NCBI GenBank assembly: GCA_037043015.1
Contig: CM073323.1
Location: forward strand, 13,203,758 to 13,267,757
Reading direction: 5' to 3'
Source: Bryum argenteum
Taxonomy: Eukaryota > Streptophyta > Bryopsida > Bryales > Bryaceae
Length of the DNA stretch: 64,000 bases
Shown here: positions 1 to 12,390 of the stretch, one piece after another
Position numbering within the stretch: position 1 is the stretch's first letter
Layout: the number at the start of each line of letters is the position of its first letter
The notes under the pieces: model-generated
Databases searched by the model: none
Seen by the model: the letters and a program-made list of their open reading frames with translations, nothing else
Told to the model about the DNA's origin: nothing
Translations under genes and position numbers: made by a program

Positions 1-3000
1 CCTAAATTCTACATATATAAATATATATAAGACAATCACTAACTTTAGAATTGTGTTTAATATAGTAACAGTCTATACATTGAAATTTGTGTTGTAGCTT
101 TTGGGTACCTTTTTTTCATTCTATTTAGAGTTGATAGTAATTTATTTGTATTAAGTAACTATGTCTACAAGATTTACTACTAGTTTAATTACGTTAAGAG
201 TTCTTTATTTCAGTAGTTTGAAGATTGGACTTTCCTACCTTGTTGAGATGCGTTTCATAATTTATTTTCATTTCATATTCTCATTCTAATATATTTGCAT
301 AAAATACTCTTATTTTTATTGTTGCATATAGCGCAACAACCTAATTACCGAACCCCCTAGTTTAAGGACATTTGAATGTTTTAACGATGAAAGTGACCAA
401 TAATGATGAAAGATGGTTCACAATAAGAAAATGTCCAGAATGACAATTCAACAATGATGAAGAGGACCTTCTCTCATTGTTGAACATTATTGGTTATTAT
501 CATAGAATCTTTGCCATTTTGATTGTTATTTTTTCCATGAACTCCTACGAGTGCATGCACTAACACCATGTGCATTTACGTCTACTTCACTTCCTATCTA
601 CTTGGTCATAATTTACCAAAAATATTATTCCCTAAAGTTCCAAGGCCTCCTTTCCATGCTTTACCGTGAAAAGTGCCTTTATTCAATGCGGGGTGAGAGT
701 TTTCATTTTATGATGTCAATAGAGATATGTAACCATAGGATCAAGAACCTAACTTATAAATTTATGTAAACTAAATCTTAAACTTAAATCCTCACTATTT
801 GTGAGATTGCAATATCAAAATTTGATAAGCAAGTTGTGATAGAAAAGGAAGCGGAAACAACACAACTATTACAAGTAATTTTGACTTGAGGCTCTTCAAA
901 TTTTAGTTCTTGAGAGACTAAGGAATATGTAAAATTAATATCTACAGTCTGAAGGCTTATGAAGCTTAAAAATGCATAAATTTTTACATGGAGGTTGGCT
1001 CACAGTTAAAGATAAAAACCTCTTTTTGAGAGTACATAAGTCATGTTAATTTATTTGGATAGAATTTCAAACTCCAATAGCATGCCCTAGTACCTTTCTT
1101 ACACATAAAAAAAAAAAAATATTAAAAAAATAAATATTAAAAAAATAAATATTTTTCAAAACATGAGGAATTTCGAGACACAAATGGTCTTGTCAAAAAA
1201 ATATGGAAAAAATCTATGATCAACAATTAGTTCTAAATTCATACAATCTAAAGGTAAATAGTTGACAACCTACCCGAAGTCAAACCCACCAAAACTACAA
1301 ATTCAAACGTTTATTACTCTTAAAATTTAAAAAAGTTTTCCTTCATCTTGACCCATCAATGCTCCAAGCAAGAGGGTAGGTCAATTGACTGTGGGGTGGG
1401 AGGGGCAAAGATGGAGGGCGAGGAAGGGCAAAGGGTGAGAGGTAAGGGCGTTGATTACCTATGAAATATCATGGTTAAGGATTATCATGATAGTAGTGAG
1501 TTGCCAATGGGGTGGCCATCAATGGATTTGATGACCAAGTGACTGCCATACGCACCCAAATAATTTGACTTTTTTTACTAAAATATCAATTTTTTAGTGT
1601 TCGGTAGCAGCCCTTGCTTCAGGTATCAATGTAATCCATTGATGCTTATGAAACATAAATAACAGATTATCACTTTCATCAAGTTTACTTTGTCAAAATG
1701 CCATTTTCTTAAAAGCATGACACCTTTTAGTAACATCCCTAAGACATTTTCCAAAAGCCTTGAAATGTCATTGGTTGATGATGAAATTCTTGACCAACAA
1801 GTAACCTTCTCCAATATAGTGTAGACTAACCCTAAGGTGATAGCCACGTAGGTTTTTTCTTTGTGCAAATAAGATAATAGCCTTGTAAATTTTTCTCTAA
1901 TGGTTTAACATATGAAGTGATAAGAAATACCATGTTTGGATTGTGACTGCAATTAGAGTAAATATAGGGAGAGTTGTAATGTAGAGCTGTATTACCATAC
2001 TACAAGGGGAACACAAAAATATGACTAGTAATTTCAGGATAATAACAACTTCTCCTCAAAATACGTGATTAATTTAGTCCCATGTTATCCATACCATACT
2101 TGTCACTTGACAAATTACTCTAATCATATTTTCGGGTTCTCCTCGAAGTGCCACTTCTACAAACCTCATGTCAATAAGTTGATGCTTTCAAAGATCATAA
2201 TGTTCATAACAACCCCTTGCAGTTACTCAACTAAGGCACAACTAAGATTATAAGGTGCCAAATTAAGGCACCATTTTAGAAAACCTATACAACCACCTCC
2301 AAAAATTCATAGAAGATTACAGAAGAATTCAAAAATGATGAATCCGCTTCGACTATCCTTCCACTTACTCTGCCATTCTGAAATTTGATCCATTATCAAG
2401 CCAAATACTCTTGCTTGTTCATATTTTGTTGTTGCCTTGGCAGATACTGTCTCATGCTGTCCACAAACTATACACCAGAATCTTTTGAAAAGAGAAAAAA
2501 CTCAATTAATAAAGAAAAACTAAAGAACCAAAAAGTTCCCTATAGCCCTGACTCTACCAAATGATGGAAACTAAAAGCACACCAATGGCTCACAAAAACT
2601 TGATGAGTACAAGCCATATGGAAAAAAGAAAGAAACAATGAAAGATCCAAACTACATTGGGTGCCACTACCACTATATCACATTATTTGGTGACTACCAC
2701 GGTAATTGTGCATTCTGCAGTATAATCTGCCATAGCAGCCACGAAACAAAAGCACCAAAGGTTTCAATAAAGCTCAAGCTACCACCATCTGCACAACACC
2801 CCACAAAGCTCTTTATTAAACCTTAAGCTTGAAATATACCATAACTTAACAAGCTTGCCGAAACCAAATTACAAACCTCACTTGAAATGTTTAAGATTGA
2901 GAAATGAATACAATTTTCTACCAGTCTAAACCACCAACTTGACTTTACCCTTCACTGCCACGAAGGCCCTAACAAGATCTTGACACGGTCGAGAAGTGTT

Positions 3001-3282
3001 CAATCGTTAAACATTTCACAACATGTCAAGGCTCTGCCGATGAACAAGGGTTAAGAACATAAGAGGAAGGTGACTTACTAAAGTCTAAAGATTTGGTTAA
3101 TGATTACCGCTTACGTTATTCTTAACACGATGGTAAACGAGTGTTTAGACTCTAGAAACAACTACACCCATTTCCAAAGCAGAAAAGTGGTTTGAGTAAA
3201 CCAGCCACTACGTAAAGCTTAGAATGCCAGTATTGTGCGTACTTGCATGGTTTGTGGTGTTTGTACCTTAGTGGAATGTGGG
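1..3282. other. AT-rich spacer, no gene seen
   Basis: No open frame here shows domain content, coding-like composition or splice-linked continuity. The frames present are short and AT-driven. There is a low-complexity A/T run near 1108-1165 and one nested hairpin at 396-494. The last few hundred bases are 3' flank of the minus-strand receptor kinase. Confidence 0.6.
396..494. repeat. nested perfect inverted repeat
   Basis: ACCAATAATG (396-405) pairs with CATTATTGGT (485-494), and TTCAACAATGA (447-457) pairs with TCATTGTTGAA (474-484). The two right arms abut, while the left arms are 41 bases apart. This gives a two-step hairpin, possibly a small foldback relic or a chance structure. Confidence 0.5.
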
Positions 3283-6200
3283 TCATTGTGTAAGCGGTGC
3301 TGAGGAGGGCGCCGTGGAAGCGGCAGCCGAGGGGACTGAGGACACGGGCGCGGACACAGGCGTCAACGACTGCGGCAATGGCGACGGCGGCCACGCGTTG
3401 GAGACGGCGGACATCATGGCGGCAGAGATGGTGGACGACGCGGAGCTCATTTCACTTTGACTACTGTTACAGTCACCCACCAACCGACTACTGCTGAATC
3501 CCAGACTGGAATCGCCGCACCCTAGATCGGGCCGCATACTCTCCAACATCTTCACCACCTGCTGCATTGTCGGCCGACTCACCGCTTGCGGCGCCAGACA
3601 CCGGAACGCAATGTCCAGCGTCGACAGCAAGTCCTCGTCTGCACAGGCGCCCAGAATGTACTCATCGAAAATATCCTCCGGATGCTCCTCGTCCACCAAC
3701 GTCTTCGCCTGCCACCCGCCCATGCCCATTCAATGCTTGCATATACGACTAGTGTGCCATGAATGAAAGCGACGGACCTGAATTACGTTGATTCGGCTAC
3801 TACAGAAAATGGTGGAAGAAAAGATAGTGGACAGAGTGTTTAGTGTTGCGAGCCCTCACCCATTGGACCATGCTCATGTCTCCGTCCATGAAAAGATTGT
3901 CCGTCGGTCGCCTTCCAGTAAGAATCTCGAGCAGTACTATGCCAAAACTGTACACATCGCCTTTCTCGGTGATTTTGCCCGTCTCCATGTACTCTGCGGG
4001 ACACACAAGTTGTGAGGATGACCGGGGTAGGACTGCATTTACTGATCGATGAAAAAAAGGCAGTAGAAGGGCTCACCGGGAGGCAAGTATCCGAGCGTTC
4101 CGGCCACCATGGTCGTCACATGCGTTTGTTGTGGGCTGATAAGTTTCGCAAGCCCGAAGTCCGAGACGCGAGCTTCCATGTCCGCATCCAAGAGGATGTT
4201 ACTGGTCTTGATGTCGCGGTGGATGATGTGCGGAAGGCAATCGTGGTGCAGGTAGCATAATCCTCTGGCGCTTCCGATGGCGATGTTCAAGCGCATGTCC
4301 CAATCCAGCGGCTTTCCTCCTTTCCTTACATGCTCTGCGATTGCCCCATGGATGTTTTAAGAATTGACAAGAAGATGGAATTACCCGATAGGAAAAGAGA
4401 TATTGTTGTTGTTGTTACCGTGCAACCATGTGTCCAAGTTGCCATTGTCCATGAGGTCGTAGATGAGGATGTTGATTTCCGGTGCGCTGTAGTAGCCCCG
4501 GAGCGCGCACAAGTTGCGATGTTTGATATCTGCCAAAGTCTCCAACTCGCGCTCGAACCCTCGTTCTTGGTCTTGCCCGCCCCTCGCCAGCTTCTTCACG
4601 GCCAATCTTGTATTTGCATCGAGCACTAGCTTGTACACAGTCCCGTAGCCTCCACTCCCGATGATGTCTTGCTTCCTCAGTGTCTCAGTTTTCTTAAGCA
4701 CCGCTTTCGAGGACGGCGTTGCCTTGCCAGAGAGTTGGAACATTATCATTTTCCCCCCTGCACCACGATTGAGATGGCTTACGATCCGTAGATACAACGA
4801 AATTACTGGGTTCGAAAGAAAGTGGAAATGTGTACACACCTGAGAGTTTGACTTCACATTCTGTGTGCATTTTCTTCCAGCGAAGGAAGCAGAGCGTACC
4901 CAACAAGATCTTGCTGAGTGCAAAGGCACTGATGCATATAGCAACGATCGCGCCAACAGTCAGGGCCTTCTTGCCGGCCCCACTGGAGGTCTTCGGCGCC
5001 GGAGCTGTCGAAACCACAGCTTGAAGTTTTAGAATATAAAGAACGAGCAAAGTAGGACGTACAAGGAGACAGAACAGGAAGAACGTCCGTCTACCTGCGT
5101 CGACTTCCGCCATAGACCGATCCCTCGCGCACTTCTCCAAACGAGCATTCCCAAGGAAACTGAGCAAGTACAGTTACACTGTCTGGTCAAACTCCAAACA
5201 CAAGTATGTCAACTTCAGCAGCGAATTGAGAGGCAATTCGAATCAATTCGGAGTGATGGACAACAACGCTGAGAAAGCCACTTACAATTCACCCTGAAGC
5301 CGAGCCGGAGCCACACAACCTTGCAAATCATTGAAGGAGACATTCCTGAAAGATTACAATGTCCACCGTTAGAACTACGGCAACTGCAAATAGAATGGAG
5401 CTGCACGAGCTAATTGAGCTGAGTAGAACATGCTCACAAGTAAGAAAGCTTGAGCAATGCTGATGGGATTTCGCCTTCCAGCTGATTGTCGGACAGATCC
5501 CTAAGATTACCGAACACACACACAAAGGTCTTCAGCAACTGCACTCATTTCATAAACTGCATCCACCAGTAAGGAAAATGAACTCATGTTCACTACTCTC
5601 TACAGCACATTGTGATTGGGATGACGGCCTTACAGCTCTTTCAAGTTGGAGAGTCGTGAAAGAGACTGTGGAATCACTCCGGTGAATTGATTTGAATGCA
5701 AGTTCCTGCAACATCAATCCCAGTGTCAAATGCCGCTACTGATTATGGATCACGAGGAGCATCTGACCCCAGCAGTACTAGGAGCCTTACAAGATTTCCA
5801 AGCTTGGACACTCTCCGATTGAAAATGGAATTTCTCCGGAAAGCGCGTTGGACGAGAGGTTCAAAGCACGGAGCTCGCCGAAGCGGGAAACATCCAAAGT
5901 CACATTCCCTCCCAGATCCTTTCCTGCCAAATTTCTGCAGTAGCACAAAACGTTCAGAACTTTCACGTCGTCCTCACCACTTTCGGTGAACATACCACGC
6001 TGGAACTTGCGACGTAACAGCTCTCCGAAAAGAAAGGAAGCTTACATGACAACGACTCGCAACTCCTTCGAGCAAGTGATTCCGGTCCATCCACAAGGAG
6101 TCGAGTGCTCAGCATCCCAGTCGGAGACGCCCCCTTTCCTATCATGGATATGGCGCCGAAACTCCAAAAGAGCGACACCTGCAATGCCCACCATTAGGCA

Positions 6201-6337
6201 CCGAAACGATTCGATCACAGCAATTCCAGCACAAACCAGGTTGTACTGCACCTACCTTCGTCCGTGAGAGCCAGTGCAGGCACCACACAACATGCGACCC
6301 AGAGCCACACTCCCCAGCCCGAACGAAATATCTTCAT
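3283..6337 (-). CDS. LRR receptor-like protein kinase, FEI-type (LRR-XIII-like)
   Basis: Predicted plasma-membrane receptor kinase with about 11 short-intron exons. Exon 1 (6337-6256) begins [19 protein letters not shown], a signal peptide. Exon 2 (6178-6046) is the LRRNT domain, with ALLEFRRHI and the CGWTGITC cysteine pair. Single-LRR exons follow ([36 protein letters not shown]), about five repeats, as in FEI1/2. A transmembrane helix ([19 protein letters not shown]) lies near 4960. The kinase has the [10 protein letters not shown]-loop, LAVKKL lysine, HRDIKTSN catalytic loop, DFGLAKL and [14 protein letters not shown] near the C-terminus. All catalytic residues are present, so it should be active rather than a pseudokinase. 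Known family: FEI kinases act in cell-wall signalling; the ligand here is unknown. The last exon must start at the GCGAAGACG after 3710, because a stop precedes it. The tail after the kinase is Ser/Ala-rich and may be lineage-specific. Subfamily assignment is by resemblance only. Confidence 0.9.
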
Positions 6338-6399
6338 AACGATTCGACTGCTCAACGAACTAGATACCACCTAGTCTAGAGTCGCAATGGCGTCAACCA

Positions 6400-7425
6400 T
6401 GGTACTCCGAAAACTAGAAACTGACACACTCGTAATAAGATCGTTCTCGTTCAAACCAACAAAAGAATGGGAATTTTTCTGCATTGATGGAAACTCTTTC
6501 TCTTCCACCTGCAGGTTCGACTGATCCGCATACTGCAAGCTAGGGTTCGGCTCCAGACTGTTAAGAGCTTTTGTCGTTCTTCTAGTCATTTGCAATCAAA
6601 TCCGGAAGAAAGGTGGGCATCGTGAGTTTTAAGTGAACATCTTCAAAAGAGGGTCGGCTAGGTCGGCACTGGTGTCCTGGGCTCCCGGAGCACGAGGACC
6701 GGACACTAAATTCAATCCGGGTTCTCCCCTGGATTTCCCAAATATGGAGGGGGGCTAATCAAAGTGTGCCCGGTATTTTTCCCACGGAGAGGTCCCTTAG
6801 GGGTAAAACGGGGAACCCAGTGAGCGACGCCAGGAGTTAGGAGCGATGACAAGCTCCACATGTTTGTGATCGATTCACAGTGAGAACCAAGACTCCCCGA
6901 ATCTTACTGGGGCGCTTTACAGAAGGATGCGGGAGAGATGACGATGGCACGAGATCAACGGCCACAAGTCCGCAAGCTGTGAATCACGTTGAGTGGGGGC
7001 AATCTCCGGGGGATATCCCTGCTGTAATCAACGCGTTGACCGAGCTAGAGACAAGTGGAGAACTTTTTGCTAATCCGTAAATCTCTGCTCGAACTGGAGG
7101 AATCGATAGCGCTACCTGAGCGATGCTCGTTGACGGTCCTTCGGTTGACACGCCCCCCTGGCTGGCTCACCTTTCACGCCCCCACCGCAACCTTTCCCAA
7201 TTTTAGTTCATGGATTACAGAAGAGAAAAATATTATATAACGTGCTCGCTTCAGGAATCTTGATGTTTAGAAAATGCAGAGAATATTTTGTGTGCAAATA
7301 TCTCCTCTTTTTTCTCGGATTAATCAGTTGAGAAATCAACATGTGTAACAAAGTAGGTGCAGGTTCCTGCCTGCAAAAACAACTTCCGACTTATTTGAGT
7401 TTTAGCAAGGGAACATGCATGCTCA
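6400..7425. other. spacer upstream of the receptor kinase, unexplained GC-rich block
   Basis: This should include the promoter and 5' leader of the leftward receptor kinase gene. The stretch 6640-6860 is distinctly G/C-rich, with CCCGGAGCACGAGG and GGGGTAAAACGGGGAACCC-like strings unlike the neighbouring spacer. No frame in it is convincing. It could be a transposon relic, but no terminal repeats were found. Confidence 0.35.
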
Positions 7426-7889
7426 GAGCATCCGCACCCCTGCTCCAAAAGCAGGGCCGGAAGGCGCATTGCGGGCCCGGCCTCCGAACACCCCCAACCG
7501 GAACCCGCGCAACGGTGATGAGAATTGCGGGCTCGGGAGAAACAGCTGTTGACACGCTAGTTTGTTGTACCTGGGCTTCTTTTTGCGTGCCCCGTTTCCG
7601 CTCCATTCTACAAAGATCTGCAAGCTAATTTTGCCTAAACGCCTCCAGCAGCATCCACTCAAGCAGCATGACGGCGGAGCTTCTGTGTGTAGGAAATACC
7701 TAAAGCCACGCACGTCGTCCCTCCTGACAGTCGCACTGGCCCAGCAGCAGTCAACCTGCCACGTCACTTTCGAGCTTGAAAGTAGGCCAACAGTGGGGGA
7801 CTGTAGTTGTAGCGAGCCGCGCTTTATTTCAGGAGTCCTTAAAAGCATGTATAGTGTGTCCATCCAGTTGCGTCACAGTGCGGATGCTC
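7426..7889. mobile_element. 464-bp TIR element (MITE), GAGCATCCGCAC ends, TCA duplication
   Basis: The left end is GAGCATCCGCAC and the right end is GTGCGGATGCTC, a perfect 12-bp inverted pair. TCA occurs directly outside both ends (7423-7425 and 7890-7892). A 3-bp duplication with G-starting ends fits PIF/Harbinger-related (Tourist-like) MITEs. TCA is not the usual TWA target, so the superfamily is tentative. The interior is GC-rich relative to its surroundings and has no transposase frame. Confidence 0.7.
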
Positions 7890-7957
7890 TCATAAGTAGC
7901 ACTAGTAGGCTAATTTTTCCATGAGGATGAGGATGGTTCATCTACAAATGTATATCA

Positions 7958-7959
<2 letters not shown>

Positions 7960-7995
<36 letters not shown>
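7960..7995. repeat. (TA)n microsatellite
   Basis: About 18 uninterrupted AT/TA dinucleotides. Confidence 0.95.
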
Positions 7996-7998
<3 letters not shown>

Positions 7999-8118
7999 TC
8001 CTTCATCACTACTCTCTTACAAAGTTTGCATATTCTCCCCCAAAAAATCCTATATCACTTCATGAAGAACCTGTCAAATAAAGTTTGCTTTTGGAGTTTG
8101 TCAAATATGTTTCGGAGA

Positions 8119-8592
8119 TAGATAGAAACTCCGGTCCCTTTCTAAGGGGCCGGCGTGAATGAAGTGTCCGTTCGTAATGCTAATATCCTGATGGCCACCA
8201 GACAAGGGGAAATTGGAACAATACTACTTCACCCTCTCGAGGGTGGACACTATTACTACGCTAGCTAGTTACACATATGTTTCGGAGCATATTATCTTCT
8301 ATATGGAGAAGAAGCGGATTGTCAAAAGATCTCTAATAAGAAGAAAGAAAGAGTAAACTCCTAAGAATCACGCCACTCGGCAATGTGGAGCCTATTCAAG
8401 AACTTTGGCCCCCACTTAAGACATCATCACTACAAACCGGTCTAATGCTGCATTAGTGTTCACCCTCGAGAGGGGGAAGGAGTATTGGTCTAATTTCCCC
8501 TTGTCCGGTGACCATCGGGATATTGGCATTACGAACGGACACTTCATTCACGCCGGCCCCTTAGAAAGGACTGGAGTTTCTATCTATCTATG
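8119..8592. mobile_element. long-TIR foldback element with about 140-bp arms
   Basis: The left arm (about 8119-8260) starts at GATAGATAGAAACTCCGGTC and runs through GGCGTGAATGAAGTGTCCG and TTCACCCTCTCGAGGG. The right arm (about 8455-8592) carries nearly the exact reverse complement and ends GGAGTTTCTATCTATC. Only about 195 bp separate the arms, so the element can form an almost complete stem. There is no coding frame. A clear target duplication is not visible. Single arms of the same family recur near 46760, 58790 and 61525. Confidence 0.8.
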
Positions 8593-9216
8593 TAACTTAG
8601 TACTCAAAATGGGCTTTCTATGATAGGAGGCAGGATCCACTAGCTTTACTTTAGTCAAACATGAAGGAGGATTGGAAAATTTAGCAAAATGGATAAGGCA
8701 GAAAATTTATACGATGCCAAAGCTTGAGAAAATATACATGACTAAGGGCTTAGCCCACTATTTGTAAGTTGTAACGTCATGTTGTAACTTATTAACGTAG
8801 TGGTGATTAAGCACCACTATTCTAAATTACCCTATACAGTTACTCTTTTTTCCCCCTTTTAATACCTTGTTATGACATTTGTCAACCATATGATCTTGTT
8901 TAATACTTCCAATTCGTCTTCCTCACAAGTTAGAATACACTTTTCCTTACAAATCTTGAAATAAAAGCACTTAAAGTTCCAATTTTGTAAGCACATGATT
9001 TCTATTTTGAGTCAACACAACTTGGTTTGGGTTCTTTCCGACTTCGAAATCTAATAAAGTATGATAACTTTTGGTGGGAAATAAACTGGATAAGACTAGA
9101 AGAAAAATTCGTCCAACAAGGTGAGAATTTATGACATTTTGGTTGTCACCTGTCTCAAGTACTGGTATGCAGAAATGTTTACAGGAACAAGTCACCTTTG
9201 ACAAACATGTTACTTA

Positions 9217-10186
9217 GCCCTAAATGTCCCAACCTATTTTTAGCCAAAAAACACATTTTGAAAAAAAAGTGACAGATGGATATGAAGAGAAGCTATTCAA
9301 ATCTCTACCGTAGAAACTTGTAGTAGACTAGTTGTAGGTCATGTGGACCAAAATTAAAGTCATGAGGCCTCATACATTTGCATAATCGTAACGTAGAAGT
9401 GCTCAAAACAAGCTACAAATTTCATCATTTTTACTTTTGACTAGATATTCTACCAACAAAGCTACTCCAATGAAAAGTCTTCAACTAAAAGGTTGCTCAC
9501 TTTAATCTCATTGATACCCTTGTATTCAAGACGATCATAAAAAAAGTTTTTTGGCTAAAAAAATAGCCTTGCAATGGTGAAAACTGCCAAAAATGTTACG
9601 AAGGGAAAATAGTCCAAAACTAGACCCTTTGCACTCAAATCCATGCCTACAAAACATCTTTGATTTGGTCTAGATTTCTTCTACTAAGATTAGACTTTAA
9701 ATGGGATTCATCCCAAAAAAATAAATTGAAACCTAACCGTGAATGAAGGAGATAGAGCTCTACAAAAATCATCCATTTCTTCACTTTTTTCATAGTGAAA
9801 ACATCATTGCTAATCTAGTACCAAAAATATTTGGATCAAAAATCTTCCAACTAGAAAGTTTTCAGATTTCATTTTAACTTTTTAAGATTGTGATCATGTA
9901 CAAAATTCAACAAAAACTATTTTTTGTTTCACATGATTGGCTCACAATGATCAAACATGCCTAATGTTTGTAAACCCAAAACCAAAGCTGCATTTAGTAA
10001 AGTGTATGCCATTAATTCATACTTCACTGTATGGATCTACAACGTTTACCACAAAAACTAGACTTGATGTGGAATCAATGCAAGTGACTTCCTTTGGCAC
10101 GAAGTTTGGATGAAGGAAGTATGACACTTCAAAAAAAAATCCATTCATTCAAAATGTAGAAAAACAACATTAGGGACATTTAGGGG
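9217..10186. mobile_element. 970-bp TIR element, CCCTAAATGTCCC ends, TTA duplication
   Basis: The ends are GCCCTAAATGTCCC and GGGACATTTAGGGG, matching over 13 of 14 bases when inverted. TTA flanks both sides (9214-9216 and 10187-10189). That fits a Harbinger-type insertion. The interior is AT-rich with no transposase frame. Its left half is the inverted, diverged counterpart of the right half of the neighbouring element at 10190-11388. Confidence 0.7.
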
Positions 10187-10189
10187 TTA

Positions 10190-11388
10190 AGACAATGTCC
10201 TTACCTTTGATTTCCTCACAAGTAAGAGTAGCATATCAATTAAAATGTCAACTTTGACATTCTATCACTGAAGCCAAAACCATGACTGTAACCTTTCGTG
10301 CACATTTCCACTAATGTAATGTGTACATGTTTTGGTAAGTTAAGCTCTCTAGTTGATCTATACGAGTTGTTAAGATTTTTAGGTTTTGTATCAAGTATCT
10401 GACCTCCATCTTCTTTTTCTTGTAGTCGGATAGTGAAACTTCCAAGATTTGGTGGCCAATCATCATACATGCAAGTATAACATGAATTTTCATGCTAAAT
10501 TTTGGTTGTTTTTCAATGGCAACAAAGGATATTTGCCCTTTGATGTCAAAAATCGACAAAAGGCAATGTTAATTTTTCATTTACAGCACACGAAATGCAC
10601 CATCTATAACAATATAACTCAATTTTAATAGAATTGAAGTTATGCCAATTATATGAAATCAAAAATAGTCTTTCATATATCTTGTTTTTAGAGTATAATC
10701 TAAGGATGTTAATTAACAACTTTCTATTTGGGAGCTTTTTGACCCAAATACTTTCTCGATTGAATTTGCAATGAAGTTTCTACAATGAGAAAAGTAAAAG
10801 AAAACGGATGAGTTTTTAGGAGCTATATCTCCTTCTTCTATCATTAATTTTCAACTTTAGTTTTGGAGATAGATTCCGGATAAAGTCTTAGTTTGGTGGT
10901 ACAAAAAGATGGAAGATGTCTTGAATATAGGGCATGGATTTGAGTGTAAAGGGTCTTGTTTTGGACTGTTTTGCCTTTGTAAATGTTTTGGCAATTTTCA
11001 CCATTGCAAGGCTATCATTTGAGCCAAGAATTTTTTTTGATGAAGTTTTTTTGAGCAATGATGTTATTGAAATTAAGGTGAACAAATGCCTTGTTGATAA
11101 CTTTTTTAATTGCAATTAGTTTGTTGATAGAATTTCCACTTTAAAGTAAAATTAATGAAATATTGTTTATTTTTGTTACTAATACGTTATGATCTACAAG
11201 GCATCATGAATGAGATTTTGGTCCACATCACTTAAGGTAAGTTTTCTATAGAATTGTGTGGTTAAGATTTGAAAAACGTAAATTCATATATGACACTTTT
11301 TCGACTTTTTTTTGAAAATGTGTTTTTTAACTTTTTGACTTTTTTAGAAAATAACTTTTGACTAAAAATAGGCAAGGACGTTTAGGGA
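10190..11388. mobile_element. related element in opposite orientation, about 1.2 kb
   Basis: The right end GGACGTTTAGGG is a diverged form of the terminal repeat of the element just to the left. Segments such as GGTCCACATCAC, CATGGATTTGAGTG and CATTGCAAGG are reverse complements of strings at 9348, 9640 and 9570. The left end near AATGTCCTTACC is eroded and only approximate. Together the two elements form a roughly 2.2-kb imperfect palindrome. Confidence 0.55.
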
Positions 11389-11870
11389 TCAATGACAAAA
11401 CTATAATTAGATGAATTAAGATGATCGCACACAAAGTTAAACTCACCTCCATAAACGGAAACATTTTTGCACACCTTGCCTAAAAGGTTAAAGGGAATGG
11501 CATAACGATCAATATTTCCAAACATAAGGAACGAATTGCTTGATCAAAGTAGAATAAAACCATTGTACAAACAACTTCCTTTCTCGACATAACATAAACA
11601 AGGAGAAGCAAGAAATTGGGAGACATTACTAAATCACAAATAAAATATTTGTGTGTAGAGATTATGAGTGTACATGTTGAACAGTTTCATAATGTTGTCA
11701 CATAGGTTTCCCACCAAATTCAATCAGAAAGTATATGTATTGGGTACTAAGTTTTGACAAAGTTTAATAAAAAAGTATGTATACTAAGTACTAAGTTTTG
11801 ACATTGAGATACTTTGCACAAAAACGTCTTGCATTTCACATTCCACTCAAAAAGGGTCAAAAAGGGTTAA

Positions 11871-12298
11871 CCCTTAAACGCCCAAGCAAGCCCGAGGGGC
11901 TTGATTCCAACAGAATCTTCCCTGTAGCTCTCACTGTACTCTACTTTTCACTTATATTTTGATGTCAAACTGGTCACCTTCTTCTGATGTATTGAAAAAG
12001 TGAGATTTGACAATCCAAATCACAATTTGTTTGAGTGATTTTGTGCTTTGAAAGGATTATGGTAGGTAGGTTGGGGTGGTACATAACCTTGTAGAAGGTT
12101 GCAAGCTCATCATTGATTGGTTCATTCACAATGCCCAAGTTCAAAAAGTGCACTATTCATGATGCCCAAGTCCAAAAAAAGTGCACTATTCATGATGCCC
12201 AAGTCCAAAAAAAGTGCACTATTCATGATGCCCAAGTCCAAAAGATGCTGTGATCCAATTTTGGGCTGCCCATTTCAGACCCCAAGGGCGTTTAAGGG
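11871..12298 (+). mobile_element. 428-bp MITE with piggyBac-type ends at TTAA
   Basis: The ends are CCCTTAAACGCCC and GGGCGTTTAAGGG, a perfect 13-bp inverted pair. TTAA lies immediately outside both (11867-11870 and 12299-12302). A TTAA target with C-starting ends is the piggyBac signature. The interior is non-coding and contains a 33-bp tandem repeat near the right end. A second copy in the opposite orientation lies at 19528-19889, and a 72-bp deletion derivative lies at 37554-37625. Confidence 0.8.
12138..12245 (+). repeat. 33-bp tandem repeat inside the TTAA element
   Basis: About three to four units of a motif built on ATGCCCAAGTCCAAAAAAAG followed by TGCACTATTCATG. The unit is a multiple of three, which creates a repetitive open frame (MPKSKKSALFM) that should not be taken for a gene. 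The copy at 19528-19889 has fewer units, so this array expands or contracts between copies. Confidence 0.85.
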
Positions 12299-12390
12299 TT
12301 AAGTCAAGGTTTGTCGATACGTCTGTGACATACTCTAGCAAGATTCCTACCACATGCAACTTTGCACTTGCCCAAAAGCATGCACATTAA

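Noticed and set aside
7921-8121. 66-aa frame across the (TA)n tract
   Set aside because: It consists mostly of Ile-Tyr repeats from the microsatellite; no gene support.
12117-12302. 61-aa frame with repeated MPKSKKSALFM
   Set aside because: Produced by the 33-bp tandem array inside the TTAA MITE, since 33 is a multiple of three.
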